Made by a program: the position numbers and the translations under genes. This document shows, in pieces, positions 6,372 to 8,548 of a stretch of 8,548 nucleotides of DNA; the first letter of the stretch is position 1; the number at the start of each line of letters is the position of its first letter. The stretch comes from Desulfobia sp. (lineage in GTDB: Bacteria > Desulfobacterota > Desulfobulbia > Desulfobulbales > SURF-16): the NCBI GenBank assembly GCA_030608985.1, contig JAUWDC010000026.1, positions 1 through 8,548 of the forward strand. Reading direction: 5' to 3'. Under the pieces are notes generated by a model. That model had not been told where the DNA came from. It did not search any database and worked only from the letters and a program-made list of their open reading frames with translations.

Positions 6372-6400
6372 AATCTAACAGAACTCCGAAAGAAACTCAA
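6372..6400 (-). promoter_or_regulatory. Weak candidate promoter for the hypCD operon
   Basis: On the minus strand TTGAGT (6395-6400), a 17-base spacer and TAGATT (6372-6377) each match four of six consensus bases. It lies just after the putative terminator of the sigma-54 activator gene and would give a leader of roughly 470 bases before hypC. It would suit an operon that once began with another gene. Confidence 0.25.
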
Positions 6401-6410
6401 GATGTAAACT

Positions 6411-6440
6411 AAAAAACCGAAAGGGGGTCTACGATGACCC
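6411..6440 (-). terminator. Possible terminator of the sigma-54 activator gene
   Basis: On the minus strand GGGTC (6436-6440) and GACCC (6425-6429) form a 5-bp GC-rich stem with a 6-base loop, followed after eight bases by six Ts (6411-6416). It lies ten bases after the stop codon. The offset of the T-run from the stem makes it a weak intrinsic terminator. Confidence 0.35.
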
Positions 6441-6449
6441 GATTAGTGA

Positions 6450-7865
6450 CTATATAAGCTTATGGTCCTTCATCTTTCTAAACAGTGTTTTTCGAGAAAT
6501 ACCCATAGCTGAAGCAGCTTTCCCACGATGCCAATGCGTATTATCAAGGGCCTTGAGGATAACGTTTTTCTCAAATTGCCGGATAACACTTCGCAGATCA
6601 TTTGTCTCGAAATCAATTTCAACCATCTCGGCCTCATGCTCATTACTGCCGGCAGGATTGTTTTTTCTGGTCAGGTCAATTTTGTTGATCGCCAGATAAC
6701 GACGCAACACGTTCTGAAGTTCCCTGACGTTTCCGGGCCAGTCATAGCTTTGCAGCGCTTCATATACTTTACCGGGGATAAAGGAGCTCTTCTTGCCTCC
6801 GCCATAGAATTTCAGAAAATGATCAATGAGGTGAGGCAAGTCTCCCTTTCTTTCACGCAGAGGAGGAAGGTGGATTGGAATAATATGGATACGGTAGAAA
6901 AAATCTTCCCTTATCTTCCCCTGGGCAAGAAGTTCTTCAAGGTCTCTGTTTGTTGCTGCTATAATCCTGAAGTCCGAATTCTGCGTCTCGCAGTTTCCCA
7001 GCGGAGAATAGCCGCCTCCCTCTATGGCCCGCAACAGTTTTACCTGCATATTGACATTCAAATCTCCAACTTCGTCAAGAAACAGGGTTCCGCCATCGGC
7101 AGCACAAAGATAGCCGGGATTATCCTGGTGGGCTCCGGTGAAAGCTCCTCGCCGATATCCAAAAAACTCGCTCTCGACAAGCGTTTCAGGAATAGCACTG
7201 CAGTTTACCATGATAAATTCTTTATCTTTCCGTGAGCTCAAATCATGGATTGCTCTGGCAACCAGTTCCTTACCCGTCCCCGACTCTCCATATACAATAA
7301 CATTGGAGTCGGAGGCAGCAGCCTTTATGATGAGCTCATACACCTCCTGCATACTCTCACTCTTGCCGATGATTTCGCCAAACCGATATCTTTCCGTCAT
7401 GGCCGATTTCAGACGAATATTTTCCTGGCGCAGTTGATCAGACTCCTGTTTCAAATACATCTCAAGCTGTTTTTGCTGGCTGATATCCTGCAACGTCTCC
7501 ACGGCCCCTATCCTTTCACCTTGCTCACTTATAATCGGCGCTGCCAGAAAATAGATATGCCGGGATTTCCCCCCTAATGCAGGAAAGTAACTTGATGCTT
7601 CCCAGGCATTGGGCACGATAGAAGATTTCTGCCCCTTCTTGTTGCGATACAATTCAAGAAATTCGTCAAAATCATTATCAATAATGAGATCGGCAACCAC
7701 TGGCCTTTTATCGGGATAGAAGGCTTCCCACTGACGATCGGTTCCGATCATATCATGGGCTTCAAAACCGGTGAGAAGTTCACACGCCTTATTCCATACC
7801 GTTACTTTATGATCCATATCTATTGCAAACTGGGCGATAGGAGAACATTCCAACAGATTAAGCAT
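6450..7865 (-). CDS. Sigma-54-dependent transcriptional activator with N-terminal PAS domain
   Basis: Enhancer-binding protein that opens sigma-54 promoters using ATP. The 471 residues are arranged as a PAS domain (about 1-130, ending in GAVETLQDI), a short coiled coil (131-158), an AAA+ domain (about 165-395) and a Fis-type helix-turn-helix (about 430-471, MGISRKTLFRKMKDHKL). AAA+ motifs are complete: Walker A GESGTGKE (193-200), the sigma-54 contact loop GAFTGA (240-245), Walker B LFLDEVGDL (261-269), sensor I AATNRDLE, the arginine-finger region (REDFFYRI) and the WPGNVREL sensor II. There is no receiver domain, so it is probably controlled by a PAS ligand or partner rather than directly by phosphorylation. 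A PAS with an insertion containing an ALGGKSRHIYFLAAP-type stretch is common in Desulfobacterota sensors. The ATG at 7865 has AGAGGT at a suitable distance. The 170-bp gap upstream contains a CACTTCAGTG palindrome (7913-7922). Its target genes are not evident. Confidence 0.95.
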   Translation of the reverse strand: MLNLLECSPIAQFAIDMDHKVTVWNKACELLTGFEAHDMIGTDRQWEAFYPDKRPVVADLIIDNDFDEFLELYRNKKGQKSSIVPNAWEASSYFPALGGKSRHIYFLAAPIISEQGERIGAVETLQDISQQKQLEMYLKQESDQLRQENIRLKSAMTERYRFGEIIGKSESMQEVYELIIKAAASDSNVIVYGESGTGKELVARAIHDLSSRKDKEFIMVNCSAIPETLVESEFFGYRRGAFTGAHQDNPGYLCAADGGTLFLDEVGDLNVNMQVKLLRAIEGGGYSPLGNCETQNSDFRIIAATNRDLEELLAQGKIREDFFYRIHIIPIHLPPLRERKGDLPHLIDHFLKFYGGGKKSSFIPGKVYEALQSYDWPGNVRELQNVLRRYLAINKIDLTRKNNPAGSNEHEAEMVEIDFETNDLRSVIRQFEKNVILKALDNTHWHRGKAASAMGISRKTLFRKMKDHKLI

Positions 7866-8035
7866 GGCTACTTACCTCTCTTGTATTAATTCAGGCTTCG
7901 TAAATGTATGGTCACTTCAGTGTTATAATTTGAACAAAATGCTTTGATTTTTATTGGGGGTTCAGTTTTAAGATGTAAGTACTACGTTTTAAGCAGCTGA
8001 AAGCGTCTTGCAATAATATCCTACAAGGTCTGTCA

Positions 8036-8548
8036 TCAGGACTTTCTGGCAACAAGAACCCAGAAACCGGCATCTGGAGACGTACCTGAACGAGAATGTT
8101 CGAATTCCTGTAAAGAATCAGGCGGCTGGAAAAGGCTTGATCGTGCTTCAACCAGCTGAAACCCAGCCTCTTTCAACCACGACTCAACAACAATCATGTC
8201 ATAAAAACGAGCATATTCGTAGAACGGGTGCCCATCCTTCTTCTTCTCCTCAAGAGACTGCCCCCAAGGGCCCGACAAGGGGATCATGCCGATGACCAGA
8301 TGACCACCTTCCTGGAGAATCCGGGAGGATTCATGTATTGCCTGCAAAGGATCAGTAAGGAAACACAGGGCAAAAAGGAGATAAACCGTACGCATACGAC
8401 TGCTGCCCACGGGCAACTCTTCTCCAGTAGCCTGTATTACCCTTATACCCCGTTTTTGAGACAGATACAAGGGATTGATGGCAGGATCGACCCCAAAGGT
8501 GACATCTATTTCCCTGGCGAATCGGCCAGGACCGACCCCAATTTCCAG
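8036..8548 (-). CDS. SAM-dependent class I methyltransferase (partial, 5' end beyond window)
   Basis: The reading frame stays open to the right edge, giving 170 visible residues and the natural C-terminus. The first visible residues, LEIGVGPGRFARE, are the SAM-binding motif I, followed by the acidic motif VDPA, TGEELP (motif II region) and LTDPLQAIHESSRILQEGGHLVIGMI (motif IV and the following strand). This is a Methyltransf_11-type fold, acting on an unknown small molecule or cofactor. The full gene must start only a short way upstream of the edge, since motif I is normally near residue 40-60. It is on the same strand as the sigma-54 activator, 170 bp apart, with no clear terminator between them. 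A TTG at 8470 could be taken as a start but would cut off motif I, so it is not the true start. Confidence 0.9.
   Translation of the reverse strand: MEIGVGPGRFAREIDVTFGVDPAINPLYLSQKRGIRVIQATGEELPVGSSRMRTVYLLFALCFLTDPLQAIHESSRILQEGGHLVIGMIPLSGPWGQSLEEKKKDGHPFYEYARFYDMIVVESWLKEAGFQLVEARSSLFQPPDSLQEFEHSRSGTSPDAGFWVLVARKS

Larger units (their letters stand above)
5898..6449. other. 552-bp stretch without a convincing intact gene, between the activator and hypC
   Basis: The part nearest hypC holds the possible hypB remnant. The rest has only a doubtful 80-codon minus-strand frame (6071-6313) that resembles no family I know and lacks a ribosome binding site. Small structures are visible: CCTGG/CCAGG (6091-6105) as a hairpin, and on the minus strand a weak stem (CAGAAAAC at 6164-6171 with GTTTCTG at 6148-6154) followed by five Ts (6143-6147), which could attenuate a long hypC leader. 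No GG-N10-GC sigma-54 promoter was found on the minus strand. No tRNA or known riboswitch was recognised. Confidence 0.5.

Noticed and set aside
6528..7235. 235-codon plus-strand open frame
   Set aside because: It is entirely antisense to the conserved AAA+ activator gene, and its product resembles no protein family. The real coding strand is clear from intact motifs.
8036..8470. Complete methyltransferase starting at a TTG at 8470
   Set aside because: The same frame continues upstream to the window edge and includes the SAM-binding motif LEIGVGPGRF, so the gene is partial, not complete.

Overview
The window reads as a stretch of chromosome from an anaerobic, moderate-GC bacterium. It combines a stand-alone Ni-CO dehydrogenase (CooS), [NiFe]-hydrogenase maturation proteins (HypC, HypD), an NtrB-like PAS histidine kinase and a PAS-type sigma-54 activator. 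This mix, and the protein sequence style, fit the Desulfobacterota (former Deltaproteobacteria, sulfate-reducer-like lineages). That placement is inference from gene content, not from a marker gene.

Layout. Left: aat (leucyl/phenylalanyl-tRNA-protein transferase, minus strand) and cooS (plus strand) diverge from a shared 217-bp intergenic region. Both promoters can be read there, TTGACC-N17-TATAAA for aat and TTGCCA-N17-TATATT for cooS. A 9-bp inverted repeat has one arm near the predicted aat start site and the other over the cooS -35. Middle: cooS overlaps a histidine kinase gene that opens at its 3' end, so the two look co-transcribed. A short gap carrying a strong -35/-10 pair and an overlapping imperfect palindrome then leads to a small exported MORN-repeat protein. 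That gene runs tail-to-tail into hypD.

Right, all on the minus strand: a partial methyltransferase enters from the right edge, then come a PAS/AAA+/Fis sigma-54 activator, a 552-bp stretch without a convincing intact gene, hypC and hypD. Just upstream of hypC an open frame ends in a tail resembling the C-terminus of the nickel GTPase HypB, out of frame with the sequence before it. This suggests a decayed hypB.

How the genes may work together. CooS oxidises CO to CO2 (or the reverse). No CooF, CooC or acetyl-CoA synthase subunit is present, so its electron partner and Ni-insertion help must come from elsewhere. The overlapping kinase is a candidate sensor of CO or redox state. HypC and HypD normally build the Fe(CN)2CO unit of [NiFe]-hydrogenases. 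Here HypD keeps its cluster cysteines but has lost the normally invariant His after its active-site Cys, and its GFETT motif is altered. This is the most unusual coding feature of the window. I see no rRNA, tRNA, CRISPR array, transposase or phage gene.
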